In this document: in pieces, positions 41,349 to 50,484 of the stretch | How the letters are laid out: each line of letters opens with the position of its first letter | Numbering within the stretch: position 1 is the first letter of the stretch | DNA from: a bacterium HR10 | GTDB taxonomy: Bacteria > Acidobacteriota > Blastocatellia > HR10 | Reading direction: 5' to 3' | Assembly (NCBI GenBank): GCA_002923315.1 | Contig: BEHM01000013.1 | Location: 1-64,000, forward strand | DNA: 64,000 nucleotides | Notes under the pieces: model-generated | Told to the model about the DNA's origin: nothing | The model's input: the letters and a program-made list of their open reading frames with translations, nothing else | Databases searched by the model: none | Made by a program: the position numbers and the translations under genes

Positions 41349-41765
41349 TCACTCCGCTGTCTCCAGCGGCCGCTTCACGCTCTGTCGCACCGTCGAGACG
41401 ATCTGCTCCAGCAGCGTCCCCGGCAGGAAGACCTCCGCCACGCCCAGTGCCTTCAACTTCGGGATATCCTCCTGCGGGATGATCCCGCCGACGAAGACGA
41501 CAACATCGTGCAACCCCTTCTCCCGCAGCAGCTGCATCACCCGGGGGACGAGCGTCATGTGCGCTCCGGAGAGGATGGAGAGACCAATGACATCCACATC
41601 CTCTTGGAGCGCGGCCGTGACGATCTGCTCCGGCGTCTGTCGCAACCCCGTGTAGATCACTTCCATGCCCGCATCGCGCAAGGCCCGCGCGACGACTTTG
41701 GCGCCTCGGTCATGCCCGTCCAATCCGGGCTTCGCGATGAGGACTCGAATCTTTCGTTCTCCCAT
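41349..41765 (-). CDS. B12-binding small subunit of acyl-CoA mutase
   Basis: A 138-residue cobalamin-binding domain. The histidine that ligates cobalt is in [13 protein letters not shown] (DxHxxG; His about residue 18), with [10 protein letters not shown] (SxL motif) and [16 protein letters not shown] (GG motif), all required for base-off/His-on binding. It pairs with the catalytic subunit encoded 34 bases upstream. In two-subunit isobutyryl-CoA mutase this is IcmB; in archaeal methylmalonyl-CoA mutase it is the small subunit. The large subunit's signature residues favour the former. Confidence 0.9.
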   Translation of the reverse strand: MGERKIRVLIAKPGLDGHDRGAKVVARALRDAGMEVIYTGLRQTPEQIVTAALQEDVDVIGLSILSGAHMTLVPRVMQLLREKGLHDVVVFVGGIIPQEDIPKLKALGVAEVFLPGTLLEQIVSTVRQSVKRPLETAE

Positions 41766-41799
41766 AGCTCGTCGTGAGGCGAGGCCTCGGACGATGGGC

Positions 41800-43479
41800 T
41801 TAAAACGGCGGTTCTTGATATTCGCCGAAGACCTCCTTCAAGGCATCGCAGATCTCCCCGAGCGTCGCATACGCGCGCACGCACTCGAGGATATACGGCA
41901 TCGTGTTCTCGGTGCCGCGCGCGGCCTCCTTCAAGGCCTCCAGCGCGCGCTGCACCTTCGCGTTATCCCGCCGCGCGCGCAGGCGCCGCAACCGCTCCTT
42001 CTGAATCTCCGCCACCGATTCGTCAATGTAGAGAATAGGGACCTCGACCGGCTCCTTCTCGACCACATATTCGTTGACGCCGACGATGATCTTCTCCCGC
42101 CGATCCACGGCCTGCTGATAACGATAGGCCGCCTCCTGAATCTCTTTCTGCGGGAAGCCTCGCTCGATAGCGGCGATCATCCCCCCCATGGCGTCAATCT
42201 TCTCGAAGTATTCGTAGCAGCCCTGCTCCATCTCGCTCGTCAACTTCTCGACGAAGTAGCTCCCGGCCAGGGGATCCACCGTGTTCACGACCCCCGATTC
42301 ATGCGCGATGATCTGCTGCGTGCGAAGCGCGAGCATGGCCGTGAATTCCGTGGGCAGGGCCAGAGCTTCATCAAGGGCATTCGTGTGCAGGCTCTGCGTC
42401 CCTCCGAGCACCGCCGCCAGGGCTTGAATCGTCGTGCGCACGACGTTGTTGTACGGTTGCTGCGCCGTCAGACTGCATCCGGCCGTCTGCGTGTGGAACC
42501 GACACATCCAGGAGCGCGGATCGCGCGCGCCGAATCGCTCGCGCATGACGCGCGCCCAGACTTTGCGCGCCGCGCGGAACTTCGCGATCTCCTCGAAGAA
42601 GTCATTGTGGCAATTGAAGAAGAAGGAGAGCCGCGGGGCGAACTCGTCCACCTGCAATCCCGCTTGAACGCACCACTCCACATATTCAATCCCATCGCGC
42701 AAGGTGAACGCCAGCTCCTGCAACGCCGTCGCCCCCGCCTCGCGGATGTGATAGCCCGAGATCGAGATGGGATGCCAGCGCGGCACCTCCCGCGTGCAGA
42801 AGGCGATCGTGTCCACGATCAACCGCATCGAGGGCCGAGGGGGATAGATCCACTCCTTCTGCGCGATGTATTCCTTCAGGATGTCGTTCTGGATCGTCCC
42901 CGAGATCTTCTTCCAATCCGCGCCTTGCTTCTCAGCGACCACCAGATACATGGCGAAGATGACGGCCGCCGGCGCGTTGATCGTCATCGAGGTCGTCACC
43001 TCTTCGAGCGGGATGCCGTCGAAGAGGACCTCCATGTCCTCGAGGCTGGAGACAGCTACGCCACACTTCCCCACTTCACCTTCGGCCAGGGGATGATCCG
43101 AATCCAGCCCCATGAGCGTCGGCAGATCGAAGGCGACCGAGAGCCCCGTCTGCCCTTGCTCCAGGAGATACTTGAACCGCTTGTTGGTATCGAAGGCCGT
43201 GCCGAAGCCGGCGAACTGCCGCATCGTCCAGAGCTTCCCCCGATACATCGTCGGATGAATGCCGCGCGTGAACGGATACTCACCAGGGAAGCCGATATCT
43301 CGCTCGAAGTCGAGATGCTGAATGTCGAGCGGCGTATACAATCGCTGGATCGGGCGCAACGAGGTCGTCGTGAACTCCGCCGCGCGCTCGGGCAGACGCG
43401 CGAGCGTCGGCTTGAGCGTCTGCTCCTCCCATCGGGCGAGGGCTTCCTCCAGATGGCTGGTGGCTTCTCTCGTCGTCAT
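41800..43479 (-). CDS. Acyl-CoA mutase large subunit, isobutyryl-CoA mutase-like
   Basis: A 559-residue TIM-barrel catalytic subunit that rearranges the carbon skeleton of an acyl-CoA using adenosylcobalamin bound to the small subunit. Family motifs: [34 protein letters not shown] and [19 protein letters not shown]. It would usually be called methylmalonyl-CoA mutase, but the two specificity residues differ: Tyr89 is Phe89 (RQFAGFG) and Arg207 is Gln207 (YIAQKEW). Phe/Gln is the signature of isobutyryl-CoA mutase (IcmA), which interconverts isobutyryl- and n-butyryl-CoA. Arg207 is the residue that binds the methylmalonyl carboxylate, so its loss is informative. A good promoter precedes it; no meaB G-protein is nearby. 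Confidence 0.9.
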   Translation of the reverse strand: MTTREATSHLEEALARWEEQTLKPTLARLPERAAEFTTTSLRPIQRLYTPLDIQHLDFERDIGFPGEYPFTRGIHPTMYRGKLWTMRQFAGFGTAFDTNKRFKYLLEQGQTGLSVAFDLPTLMGLDSDHPLAEGEVGKCGVAVSSLEDMEVLFDGIPLEEVTTSMTINAPAAVIFAMYLVVAEKQGADWKKISGTIQNDILKEYIAQKEWIYPPRPSMRLIVDTIAFCTREVPRWHPISISGYHIREAGATALQELAFTLRDGIEYVEWCVQAGLQVDEFAPRLSFFFNCHNDFFEEIAKFRAARKVWARVMRERFGARDPRSWMCRFHTQTAGCSLTAQQPYNNVVRTTIQALAAVLGGTQSLHTNALDEALALPTEFTAMLALRTQQIIAHESGVVNTVDPLAGSYFVEKLTSEMEQGCYEYFEKIDAMGGMIAAIERGFPQKEIQEAAYRYQQAVDRREKIIVGVNEYVVEKEPVEVPILYIDESVAEIQKERLRRLRARRDNAKVQRALEALKEAARGTENTMPYILECVRAYATLGEICDALKEVFGEYQEPPF

Positions 43480-43510
43480 AGATCTCCCCCTTCCTGACGT
43501 CGGAGTGTAA

Positions 43511-43540
43511 ATGGTAGGGCAGCGCGCCAGACAGTGTCAA
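43511..43540 (-). promoter_or_regulatory. Promoter of the acyl-CoA mutase genes
   Basis: Read leftward: TTGACA (43535-43540), an 18-base spacer and TACCAT (43511-43516). Transcription would begin near 43504, about 25 bases before the mutase start, and could continue through the small subunit, the 29-residue peptide and nfo. Confidence 0.65.
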
Positions 43541-43567
43541 ACGCTCGGCCAACACACGTCGCGCGCC

Positions 43568-44806
43568 TCAGATCCCATTCACCTGAGCAGAGCGGTGCTC
43601 TTCGAAGACGATGCGTTCCTCAAGCGAAGGTGCGTGAACCCATCGTGCCCAGGCGGCGAGCGCTCCGAAGAACAGAAAGCTCACGCCGTATTCGGCCAGC
43701 GAGAGATCGAGCCGCCCGGCTTGAACCGTCGCGAGGATGAGCCCACTCACAATGGGGAACGCGAGTATCAATGCCCCATCTCGGAAGAGAGCGCTCGCGT
43801 CGGCACGCGCCCGCGCACGGACGAGCGCATACCCCCCAGCTCCCAGGGGGAGGAGAAGGCTCGCGTGAGCGAGGATCCCGTCGAAGCGCGCGAACTTGTT
43901 CTGCATGAGGAAAGGTGAAAGCCCATGCGGATCGTGAAGGGCGAAGGGAAGCGTGACTCCCACAAGAACACCGCTGGCGAGCCCCACGAGCCCGAGCGCC
44001 GATCGCCGCCCGATCCTCTGATCCAGCAAGACGTAGACAAGAGGGATCAGGAGCAGGAAATTCACCCGCCACGCCCATGCGAGCCCCAGAAGGAGAGCCA
44101 CAACCGGTCTCCACCCTGGAGGGGCGCGAAGCAACAGCCAGCAGAATGTCAGGACGGCGATGCTATTGGCCGGGAGGTCGCCACCGGTGACGATCTGCTG
44201 CAGAAGGACGGGAGAGAACAGCAGAAGGCTCCACAGCAAGAGCAGCGCCCGCCGGGTATCGTCCAGGACCTCTCGCGCGACGAGGAAGAAGATGGCCAGC
44301 CAGAAGAAGTTCTGATAGGCGCTGTTTCCCAACACGACGAAGGGGAGGGAGAGCAGGAGACCTCCGGGGAGCGGAGCGATCGGATTCCCCAAGTAGGTGG
44401 TGACGTGGTACGGGCATCGTCCTCGAAGGAGCTCTCGGACGCCGAGATTCAAGGCGTCGTCGCGATCACTCCCGCCACCGATGATCCCCGCATCGGCGAT
44501 GGGATAAACGACGGAGAAGAGGATAAGGAGCACGAGCCCTGTCGCCAATGCGAGTCCGTAAGCCCAACGCCCCGGTACCAGAGCTTCCGCCTTGCGCAGG
44601 AACCGATGCGCGACGCTCCAAAATCCGAGAACCAGGAGGGCGTAGAAAAGCGTCCCCCACATCCCGGCGTATTTCTGCACCTGCCCCAGGGAGGGAACGA
44701 CGAAAGCGAAGGCCACGCCGAGGGCCGCGCGCCCTTGATGACTCCACAGGCCTGTCCCCTGTCGCGGGAACATCCATGGCAGAGCCGAGCGCCACCTCAT
44801 GCGCAC
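43568..44806 (-). CDS. Multi-pass membrane protein, possibly GT-C-like
   Basis: A 412-residue protein with about ten hydrophobic segments (for example FYALLVLGFWSVAHRFL, LALATGLVLLILFSVVYPIA, PVVALLLGLAWAWRVNFLLL and LALVGLASGVL-like stretches). A long first loop carries GGGSDRDDALNLGVRELLRGRCPY; the Asp-rich loop after the first helices is reminiscent of DUF2029/GT-C polyprenyl-phosphate sugar transferases, but there is no firm match. It probably acts at the inner membrane. It follows the beta-helix gene after 19 bases and could be co-transcribed with it. Confidence 0.6.
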   Translation of the reverse strand: MRMRWRSALPWMFPRQGTGLWSHQGRAALGVAFAFVVPSLGQVQKYAGMWGTLFYALLVLGFWSVAHRFLRKAEALVPGRWAYGLALATGLVLLILFSVVYPIADAGIIGGGSDRDDALNLGVRELLRGRCPYHVTTYLGNPIAPLPGGLLLSLPFVVLGNSAYQNFFWLAIFFLVAREVLDDTRRALLLLWSLLLFSPVLLQQIVTGGDLPANSIAVLTFCWLLLRAPPGWRPVVALLLGLAWAWRVNFLLLIPLVYVLLDQRIGRRSALGLVGLASGVLVGVTLPFALHDPHGLSPFLMQNKFARFDGILAHASLLLPLGAGGYALVRARARADASALFRDGALILAFPIVSGLILATVQAGRLDLSLAEYGVSFLFFGALAAWARWVHAPSLEERIVFEEHRSAQVNGI

Positions 44807-44825
44807 CGTCCGCGCGGAGAGAGCC

Positions 44826-46040
44826 TCACGCTCCAGCGAACCGATTCGGAGCCGTTCGGATCGGACAGGTCCTCACCGATCCGAGCCCGGAGGTCGAGCA
44901 ATCTACAGCTCCATCGGCATTGATCGGCAAGCCGGCTCCCCCTCCCGCCGGCCCCGCGCAGTTCGATCCCGTGGCTTCGGGACACGTTGAATTGCCGGGA
45001 GCAGGGTCTTCGGCCGAATCTGGTCCCGTGCTCGCTCCCCAGTAGTTATTCCGCGCGTCCAATGTATAGGTCCCTCCGGCGAAGTAGAGCCCCACCGCAC
45101 CGGCGACGCGACAAGCAGCCAGACTCGTGCACATGATGTTGTTGTCGTTGATCACAAGTGTCGCCCCACTCGGCGCCTCCGCATCTACCACAATCCCGAC
45201 ACCATTATCCTGAAGGTGGTTGGCCAGGATCTTGCTTCCCGGCGAACCATCCACGCGAATCCCAGTGCCGAAATTCAGGATCGTGTTGCGCTGCACGGTG
45301 ACGCCGTTACTTCCCGGATTGAGAAAGATCCCCACCGCTCCTCTCCCCAGGTCTCCTCCATCCAGGATATTCCGCTCGATCACGACCGCGCTCCCCGATG
45401 GGATATCCGAGACGATGATCCCAGCCGTCACATCGCTCCCAATGCGGTTCCCGCGTACGATCGCCTGCAGCGGCTGAGTGCCTCGACCACCAACGAAGAT
45501 GGCTGCGCTCACCAACTGATTCGTGATCTGATTCCCCTGGATGAGGAACGGTCCTCCGAACTCATTCACCAAGGCGATACCGGAGAAGAGCGCCGATCGG
45601 TCGCGCCCGATGAGCCGACAATTCCGCACGGTGAGGGGACGCCCACTATCGCCGGAGAGGATGCCGTAACATCCGGGAGGAACTTCGATCGTGATTCCAA
45701 TGATCTGAACGCGCCCCTGCCGACCTCGCGTATCAATGACGGCCAGATTCGGTGGGCACGTCTCCAGGGTGATCACCGCGGGGATCCCCCCATTCGCCCT
45801 CCCGATCAAGGTGACCCCACCAGGAGCCAGGGAGAAGTCCACCGCCCCCTCGACCTTCCCGATGACCAGCAGCGTATCCCCATTTCGCGACTGCGCCAAG
45901 GCCTCATTCACCGTCGCATAGGTCCGCCGCAACCGCGGGTTGTACACGCGTCCCGTTCCCTGCGGGAAGACGAATCCCGGAAGGATGAGCCCGCCGAGGA
46001 TTCCCAGCACCACCAACCACGCGAACACGTTCAACCGCAT
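44826..46040 (-). CDS. Secreted right-handed beta-helix protein
   Basis: A 404-residue exported protein. Signal peptide MRLNVFAWLVVLGILGGLIL, then a body of short turns rich in Asn, Gly, Ile and Val with recurring G-N-x-I and N-x-I-x-x elements (for example IVIERNILDGG, VTVQRNTILNFGTGI), the pattern of parallel beta-helix (pectin-lyase-like, NosD-type) folds. A TLLVIGKVEGAVDFSLAPGG segment starts the helix. Such proteins often bind or cut polysaccharides; no catalytic site is identified. It has five or so cysteines, including a pair near the C-terminus. GGAGGTG lies 7 bases before the ATG, and a strong promoter is at 46223-46251. Confidence 0.75.
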   Translation of the reverse strand: MRLNVFAWLVVLGILGGLILPGFVFPQGTGRVYNPRLRRTYATVNEALAQSRNGDTLLVIGKVEGAVDFSLAPGGVTLIGRANGGIPAVITLETCPPNLAVIDTRGRQGRVQIIGITIEVPPGCYGILSGDSGRPLTVRNCRLIGRDRSALFSGIALVNEFGGPFLIQGNQITNQLVSAAIFVGGRGTQPLQAIVRGNRIGSDVTAGIIVSDIPSGSAVVIERNILDGGDLGRGAVGIFLNPGSNGVTVQRNTILNFGTGIRVDGSPGSKILANHLQDNGVGIVVDAEAPSGATLVINDNNIMCTSLAACRVAGAVGLYFAGGTYTLDARNNYWGASTGPDSAEDPAPGNSTCPEATGSNCAGPAGGGAGLPINADGAVDCSTSGLGSVRTCPIRTAPNRFAGA

Positions 46041-46222
46041 GATCGTCCACCTCCTTTCCGAGAACATTCGCTCGCTGCGGCACATGCGCGCGCACACGCG
46101 CCGACGACTTCAGCTCGTCATCCGCACGATACCCAGCATGGGAATGCGGACGAGGACATGGCCTCGAAGATGGCTTCTCAAAGAGCTTCTCCCGCGACTC
46201 CGCATTACCGTCGCTATCGGGG

Positions 46223-46251
46223 AGTGTAGTCGAAGTGGAAAGCTCTGTCAA
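46223..46251 (-). promoter_or_regulatory. Sigma-70 promoter of the beta-helix gene
   Basis: Read leftward: TTGACA (46246-46251), 17-base spacer, TACACT (46223-46228). The transcript would have a leader of about 175 bases. The gap to the tRNA gene also contains the rightward tRNA promoter; I see nothing else in it. Confidence 0.75.
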
Positions 46252-46308
46252 GCCGAGGTTAGAACCGCCGTCCGCTCGCCGTATGCGGAGCCCCCAGCGC
46301 GCATGACG

Positions 46309-46337
46309 TTGACAACTCGCAGGAGGGAGCATATGAT
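46309..46337 (+). promoter_or_regulatory. Promoter of tRNA-Pro and acyP-apt
   Basis: TTGACA (46309-46314), 17-base spacer, TATGAT (46332-46337), 16 bases before the mature tRNA. With no terminator after the tRNA, read-through into acyP and apt is likely. Confidence 0.8.
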
Positions 46338-46353
46338 TGTGAATCTGCTCTGT

Positions 46354-46431
46354 CGGGGCGTAGCTCAGCCTGGTGAGAGCGCACGGTTCGGGACCGTGAG
46401 GTCGGTGGTTCAAATCCACTCGCCCCGACCA
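46354..46431 (+). tRNA. tRNA-Pro (anticodon CGG)
   Basis: A complete cloverleaf: acceptor CGGGGCG/CGCCCCG, D-arm GCTC/GAGC, anticodon stem CACGG/CCGTG with loop TTCGGGA (anticodon CGG, reading CCG proline codons), and T-arm GGTGG-TTCAAAT-CCACT. The 3' CCA (46429-46431) is encoded in the gene, unlike the tRNA-Arg at 47286. Confidence 0.95.
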
Positions 46432-46445
46432 GCTCTTGTCCTTAT

Positions 46446-46721
46446 ATGCGCATCGCGCGTCGCTTTTTGATCAGCGGGATTGTGCAAGGTGTGGGCTACC
46501 GATATTTCGCCCTCCGCGCGGCCGAACGCCATGGGATCGTCGGTTACGTGCGCAACCTGCAGGATGGGCGCGTGGAGGTGGTCGCCGAGGGCGAATCCGA
46601 AGCCATGGAGGCCTTCAAACGCGAATTGCATCGCGGCCCGGCCGCGGCTCGCGTGACGCAGATCGTCGAGGAGGTTCTTGAGCCGACGGGTCGCTATCAC
46701 CATTTCGGCGTCGCCTATTGA
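46446..46721 (+). CDS. acyP: Acylphosphatase
   Basis: A 91-residue enzyme hydrolysing carboxyl-phosphate bonds. The catalytic core is [29 protein letters not shown], here with the phosphate-binding Arg in GYRYF (about residue 19) and the catalytic Asn in VRNLQDG (about residue 37). It starts 14 bases after the tRNA. The stop overlaps nothing; apt follows after 38 bases. Confidence 0.93.
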   Translation: MRIARRFLISGIVQGVGYRYFALRAAERHGIVGYVRNLQDGRVEVVAEGESEAMEAFKRELHRGPAAARVTQIVEEVLEPTGRYHHFGVAY

Positions 46722-46759
46722 GATGGCCGCCCGAGGACAGCGCGAGCGGAGTGACGTTC

Positions 46760-47281
46760 ATGGAGAAACTCAAACGCCTGATCCGAGAGATCCCGGATTT
46801 CCCCAAACCGGGCATCCTCTTCTATGACATCACGACGCTTTTGAAAGATCCCGAGGGGTTCCGCACGACGGTGGATCTGCTCTCGGAAGCGTTCGCGGGC
46901 GAGCGCGTCGATCGCGTCGTCGGCATCGAAGCGCGCGGGTTCATCTTCGCGCCTGCTCTGGCCTATAAGCTCGGCGCCGGCTTCATCCCGATGCGCAAGT
47001 CGAATAAACTCCCGGCTCCTACTGAGAGCGTGACCTACACGCTCGAATACGGAACCGATCGCCTGGAGATTCATAAAGATGCCATCGAACCAGGCCATCG
47101 CGTCCTGATCATCGACGATCTGTTGGCGACGGGAGGGACGGCGAAAGCGGCGATCGAATTGGTGGAGAAGCTTGGCGGGCACGTCGTCGGCGCAGGGTTC
47201 GTCATCGAGCTGGAGTTCCTCAAAGGGCGCGAGCGGCTGGCTGGCTATCGTGTCGTCTCCCTGCTAAAATACCCGTCGTGA
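46760..47281 (+). CDS. apt: Adenine phosphoribosyltransferase
   Basis: A 173-residue purine-salvage enzyme that makes AMP from adenine and PRPP. The start [20 protein letters not shown] is typical, followed by [10 protein letters not shown], the hood [21 protein letters not shown], and the PRPP-binding motif [17 protein letters not shown] (about residues 114-130). ATG 46760 is preferred; an upstream start at 46718 would overlap acyP. It is followed 4 bases later by tRNA-Arg. Confidence 0.95.
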   Translation: MEKLKRLIREIPDFPKPGILFYDITTLLKDPEGFRTTVDLLSEAFAGERVDRVVGIEARGFIFAPALAYKLGAGFIPMRKSNKLPAPTESVTYTLEYGTDRLEIHKDAIEPGHRVLIIDDLLATGGTAKAAIELVEKLGGHVVGAGFVIELEFLKGRERLAGYRVVSLLKYPS

Positions 47282-47285
47282 CGGT

Positions 47286-47359
47286 GCTCCCGTAGCTCAG
47301 TTGGATAGAGCGAGCGCCTCCTAAGCGCTAGGTCGCAGGTTCGATTCCTGCCGGGAGCA
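47286..47359 (+). tRNA. tRNA-Arg (anticodon CCT)
   Basis: Acceptor GCTCCCG/CGGGAGC, D-arm GCTC/GAGC, anticodon stem AGCGC/GCGCT with loop CTCCTAA (anticodon CCT, reading AGG), T-arm GCAGG-TTCGATT-CCTGC. The discriminator is A47359 and CCA is not encoded. A short TTTT follows. Confidence 0.95.
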
Positions 47360-47388
47360 TTTTCTCCCACCGGCGGATGAGGACGCTC

Positions 47389-49215
47389 TCATTCCACAGT
47401 GACCGATTTGGCGAGGTTCCGGGGCTGATCCACATCGCAGCCGCGTCGCCGCGCGATGTGATAGGCCAGAAGTTGCAACGGGACGATGGCCAATAGCGGC
47501 AGCAGCCAGCGATGGGTCGAGGGGATAGCCAGAATCCGCGCTCCCGCCTCCTCCCGACAGGCCCGAATGGCCTCCTCATCCTCCTCATTCACCACCGCAA
47601 TTGCCGGTGCACCGCGCGCCCGCACCTCCAGGAGATTAGCGAACGTCTTCTCATACAACACCCGCCCCAACTCCTCCCCCCGATCGTACGGCAACAGCAC
47701 CACGACGGGCAGTCGCTCCTCCAGCAGCGCATTCACTCCATGCTTCATCTCCCCGGCCGCACACCCCTCCGCGGGAATATAGCTCAGCTCCTTCAGCTTC
47801 AATGCTCCCTCCAGCGCGATCGGATACAATACCCCCCGCCCCAGATAGAGCACATGGTGCGCCCGCCACAATCGCCGCGCCAGCTCGGCGATTTCCCCCT
47901 CCCGCTCCAAGATTCGCTCCATCCGCAGGGGCAGATGCGTCAACTCGTGCAGTCGCTCCCGCACCGCCGCCTCCGTCAGCGTCCCTCGTTGTCGCCCTAG
48001 CTCCAGCCCGAGCCGCAGCAGCATCACCATCTGGGCCACAAAGGTCTTAGTGGCCGCCACGCCAATCTCTGGCCCGGCCCGTGTTCGCATGACGGCATCG
48101 GCCTCCCGCTCCGCGCTCGATCCCGGCACGTTCGTCAGCGCCACCACGCGCGCCCCTCGTTGCTTCGCCTCCCGCACCGCCCCCAGCGTATCGGCCGTCT
48201 CCCCCGATTGCGTGATCGCCACCACCAGAGTCTTCGCGCCCACCACCGGCCGCCGATACCGAAACTCGCTCGCCACCTCCACTTCCACTCGCACCCTGGC
48301 TGCCTCCTCTATCACATACTTCCCATACAACCCCGCGTGATAACTCGTCCCGCAGCCCACCAGCACAAGCTCCTCCACATCCTCCAGCCGAATCCCCTCG
48401 TATGCGCTCGCTGTCTCTCGCACCACGCGCGGCTGCTCGTGAATCTCCTTCAACATGAAGTGGGGATACCCCCCCTTCTCCACCCACAGCGGATCCCACC
48501 CGATCTGCTCCACCCGCAGAGGGCGCTCCCGACCCTCTCCATCCCATACTCGAACGCCATCGGGTCTGAGCTCCACCAGCTCTCCATCCTCCAGCACCCG
48601 CACCCGCCGCGTGAACGGCACAAGGGCCGCTATATCCGAAGCCACCCACGCCTCCCCTTCTCCCACGCCGATGACCAGCGGCGCTCCCCGTCTCACCCCC
48701 ACCACGACCCCAGGTTCTCCTGTCCACACCAGCGCGAAGGCGAAAAGCCCCTCCAGCTGCGCTGCCGCTCGTCGCACCGCCTCCGAAAGCGAGGCCTCCC
48801 TCAGCTCCCGCTCCACCAGATGCCCGATCACCTCCGTGTCCGTCTCCGATATGAACCGATGTCCTTCTTGCTCCAACTCACGCCGCAGCGCGAGATAGTT
48901 CTCGATGATGCCGTTGTGCACCACTGCCACCTGACCGCTGCAATCCCGATGTGGATGCGCATTCTCCTCAGCCGGCCGCCCATGCGTCGCCCACCGCGTA
49001 TGCCCCACGCCAAAGGTCCCCTCCACCGCGCGCCCTTCCAGCACTTCCTCCAACTGCCGCACCTTTCCCACAACCCGAACCACCTCCAATCTCCCTCGCT
49101 CATCCCCCACGGCTATCCCCGCCGAATCGTACCCTCGATACTCCAGACGCCGCAGCCCCTCCAGCAGCACGGCCATGGCCGACCGGCTTCCCGTATATCC
49201 GATGATCCCGCACAT
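47389..49215 (-). CDS. glmS: Glutamine-fructose-6-phosphate aminotransferase
   Basis: A 608-residue enzyme that makes glucosamine-6-phosphate, the first step to UDP-GlcNAc and hence to peptidoglycan and surface glycans. After Met removal Cys1 is the glutaminase nucleophile (MCGIIGYTGS); RRLEYRGYDSAGIAV and GHTRWATHG complete that domain. Two SIS sugar-isomerase domains follow (VGCGTSYHAGLYGKYVIEEA; ITQSGETADTLGAV), ending AKSVTVE. The start at 49215 is fixed by the family's Met-Cys. The central part (about 47600-49100) uses AGA, ATA, GTA and GTG codons more than its neighbours and is purine-rich. No glmS ribozyme fits the 18-base leader. Confidence 0.96.
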   Translation of the reverse strand: MCGIIGYTGSRSAMAVLLEGLRRLEYRGYDSAGIAVGDERGRLEVVRVVGKVRQLEEVLEGRAVEGTFGVGHTRWATHGRPAEENAHPHRDCSGQVAVVHNGIIENYLALRRELEQEGHRFISETDTEVIGHLVERELREASLSEAVRRAAAQLEGLFAFALVWTGEPGVVVGVRRGAPLVIGVGEGEAWVASDIAALVPFTRRVRVLEDGELVELRPDGVRVWDGEGRERPLRVEQIGWDPLWVEKGGYPHFMLKEIHEQPRVVRETASAYEGIRLEDVEELVLVGCGTSYHAGLYGKYVIEEAARVRVEVEVASEFRYRRPVVGAKTLVVAITQSGETADTLGAVREAKQRGARVVALTNVPGSSAEREADAVMRTRAGPEIGVAATKTFVAQMVMLLRLGLELGRQRGTLTEAAVRERLHELTHLPLRMERILEREGEIAELARRLWRAHHVLYLGRGVLYPIALEGALKLKELSYIPAEGCAAGEMKHGVNALLEERLPVVVLLPYDRGEELGRVLYEKTFANLLEVRARGAPAIAVVNEEDEEAIRACREEAGARILAIPSTHRWLLPLLAIVPLQLLAYHIARRRGCDVDQPRNLAKSVTVE

Positions 49216-49239
49216 CGCTCCCTCGCCAAGCGCACACTC

Positions 49240-49268
49240 ACTGTACCGGCAGAGACTCACCGCGTCAA
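49240..49268 (-). promoter_or_regulatory. Sigma-70 promoter of glmS
   Basis: Read leftward: TTGACG (49263-49268), 17-base spacer, TACAGT (49240-49245). The transcript starts about 18 bases before the glmS ATG and its purine-rich ribosome site. It separates glmS from the polysaccharide cluster. Confidence 0.75.
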
Positions 49269-49282
49269 GAAGGGGATCCGCG

Positions 49283-50305
49283 TCAGCACGTCGAAAAGAG
49301 CCGAGGGCGTCGCTCCTCCATCCGATCTCGAAGCTCGCTCTCCATGAGGTGGTGATGGTGAGCGATCACGCGCTTCAGGATCTCCTCAAGACGGACCGTT
49401 GGTCGGTACCCGATGAGCGTCCGAATCTTGGTGAGATCGGGCACGCGCCGCGGCATATCCTCGAAGTCCTCCCCGTAGATCCGATCATACGGGACGAAGA
49501 CGACCTCCGACGGACTCCCGGTCAGCGCCTTGACCCGCAAGGCGACATCCACAATGCGCACCTCCTCATCGCTCCCGACGTTGAAGACCTGTCCCACAGC
49601 TTCCGGATGTTCGGCCAGCGCCACCAGAGCGCGCACCACGTCCCCCACCCAGCAGAAGCTCCGCGTCTGCCGCCCATCTCCGTGCACGGTGATCGGCTCC
49701 CCACGCAATGCCTGCCGGACGAATGTCGGAATGACCATCCCGTAACGATTCGTCTGCCGCGGCCCGACCGTATTGAACAGCCGAACGATCACCACCGGCA
49801 CCCCATACATCCGCCAATACGCCAGAGCGAGGAACTCCCCCAGCGCCTTCGAGCACGCATAGCCCCATCGGGGCCGCCACGTCGCCCCCAGGACCAGATC
49901 ATCGTCTTCCCGAAAGGGCACTTTCGAGGTCTTGCCGTACACTTCGCTCGTGGAGGCGAACAGCACCTTCTTCCCCCTGGCCGCCGCCATCTCCAGGACG
50001 ACCTCCGTCGCGCGCACGTTCGTCTCCATAGCCCGAATGGGCTCCTCGACAACGAGCTTCACTCCGACGGCTGCCGCCAGGTGAAAGATGACGTCCGCCC
50101 ACTCCACCAGCTCCGCCATGAGCCGGCGATTCAGGACCGTGTCGAGGACGAATCGGAATCGCGCCTCTGATTCCAAATGCGCGATGTTCGCCAGGCTCCC
50201 CGTCGAGAGATCATCAATGACGGTCACCACATGACCAGCGCGCAGCAATTCCTCAGCCAGATGGGAACCGATGAATCCAGCCCCTCCCGTGATCAAGCAC
50301 CGCAT
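49283..50305 (-). CDS. NAD-dependent sugar epimerase/dehydratase
   Basis: A 340-residue extended short-chain dehydrogenase. The NAD site is TGGAGFIGSHLAEELL (residues 6-21) and the catalytic Y-x3-K is YACSK (about residue 150). SFCWVGDVVRALV and the C-terminal MPRRVPDLTKIRTLIGYRPT resemble UDP-glucuronate decarboxylases and related nucleotide-sugar enzymes; the exact product is not assignable. GGAGGGAGG precedes the ATG. It is the last gene of the glycan cluster before glmS. The 179 bases between its start and the next upstream gene are empty. Confidence 0.8.
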   Translation of the reverse strand: MRCLITGGAGFIGSHLAEELLRAGHVVTVIDDLSTGSLANIAHLESEARFRFVLDTVLNRRLMAELVEWADVIFHLAAAVGVKLVVEEPIRAMETNVRATEVVLEMAAARGKKVLFASTSEVYGKTSKVPFREDDDLVLGATWRPRWGYACSKALGEFLALAYWRMYGVPVVIVRLFNTVGPRQTNRYGMVIPTFVRQALRGEPITVHGDGRQTRSFCWVGDVVRALVALAEHPEAVGQVFNVGSDEEVRIVDVALRVKALTGSPSEVVFVPYDRIYGEDFEDMPRRVPDLTKIRTLIGYRPTVRLEEILKRVIAHHHHLMESELRDRMEERRPRLFSTC

Positions 50306-50484
50306 ATCGGCCTCCCTCCTTCATCAACGCGAGCAATCTTTACCGCACGGAGTCAGAGGAGAGGGCGCGCCCGAATGGCCGTTCATCGGGCGCTCTCCGT
50401 ATCCGCTCCCCTCTTCGCGCCTCACGCTTCGGCGAAAGGGAACCGCTGCACTCAGCACGCTTCCCGGCATCTTCCGCGACCGCG

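Noticed and set aside
41349-43479. Plain methylmalonyl-CoA mutase annotation
   Set aside because: The two substrate-specificity residues are Phe and Gln instead of Tyr and Arg, matching isobutyryl-CoA mutase; the generic family name was replaced.
49216-49300. glmS ribozyme upstream of glmS
   Set aside because: The mapped promoter leaves only about 18 bases of leader, too short for the ribozyme, and no ribozyme core is visible.
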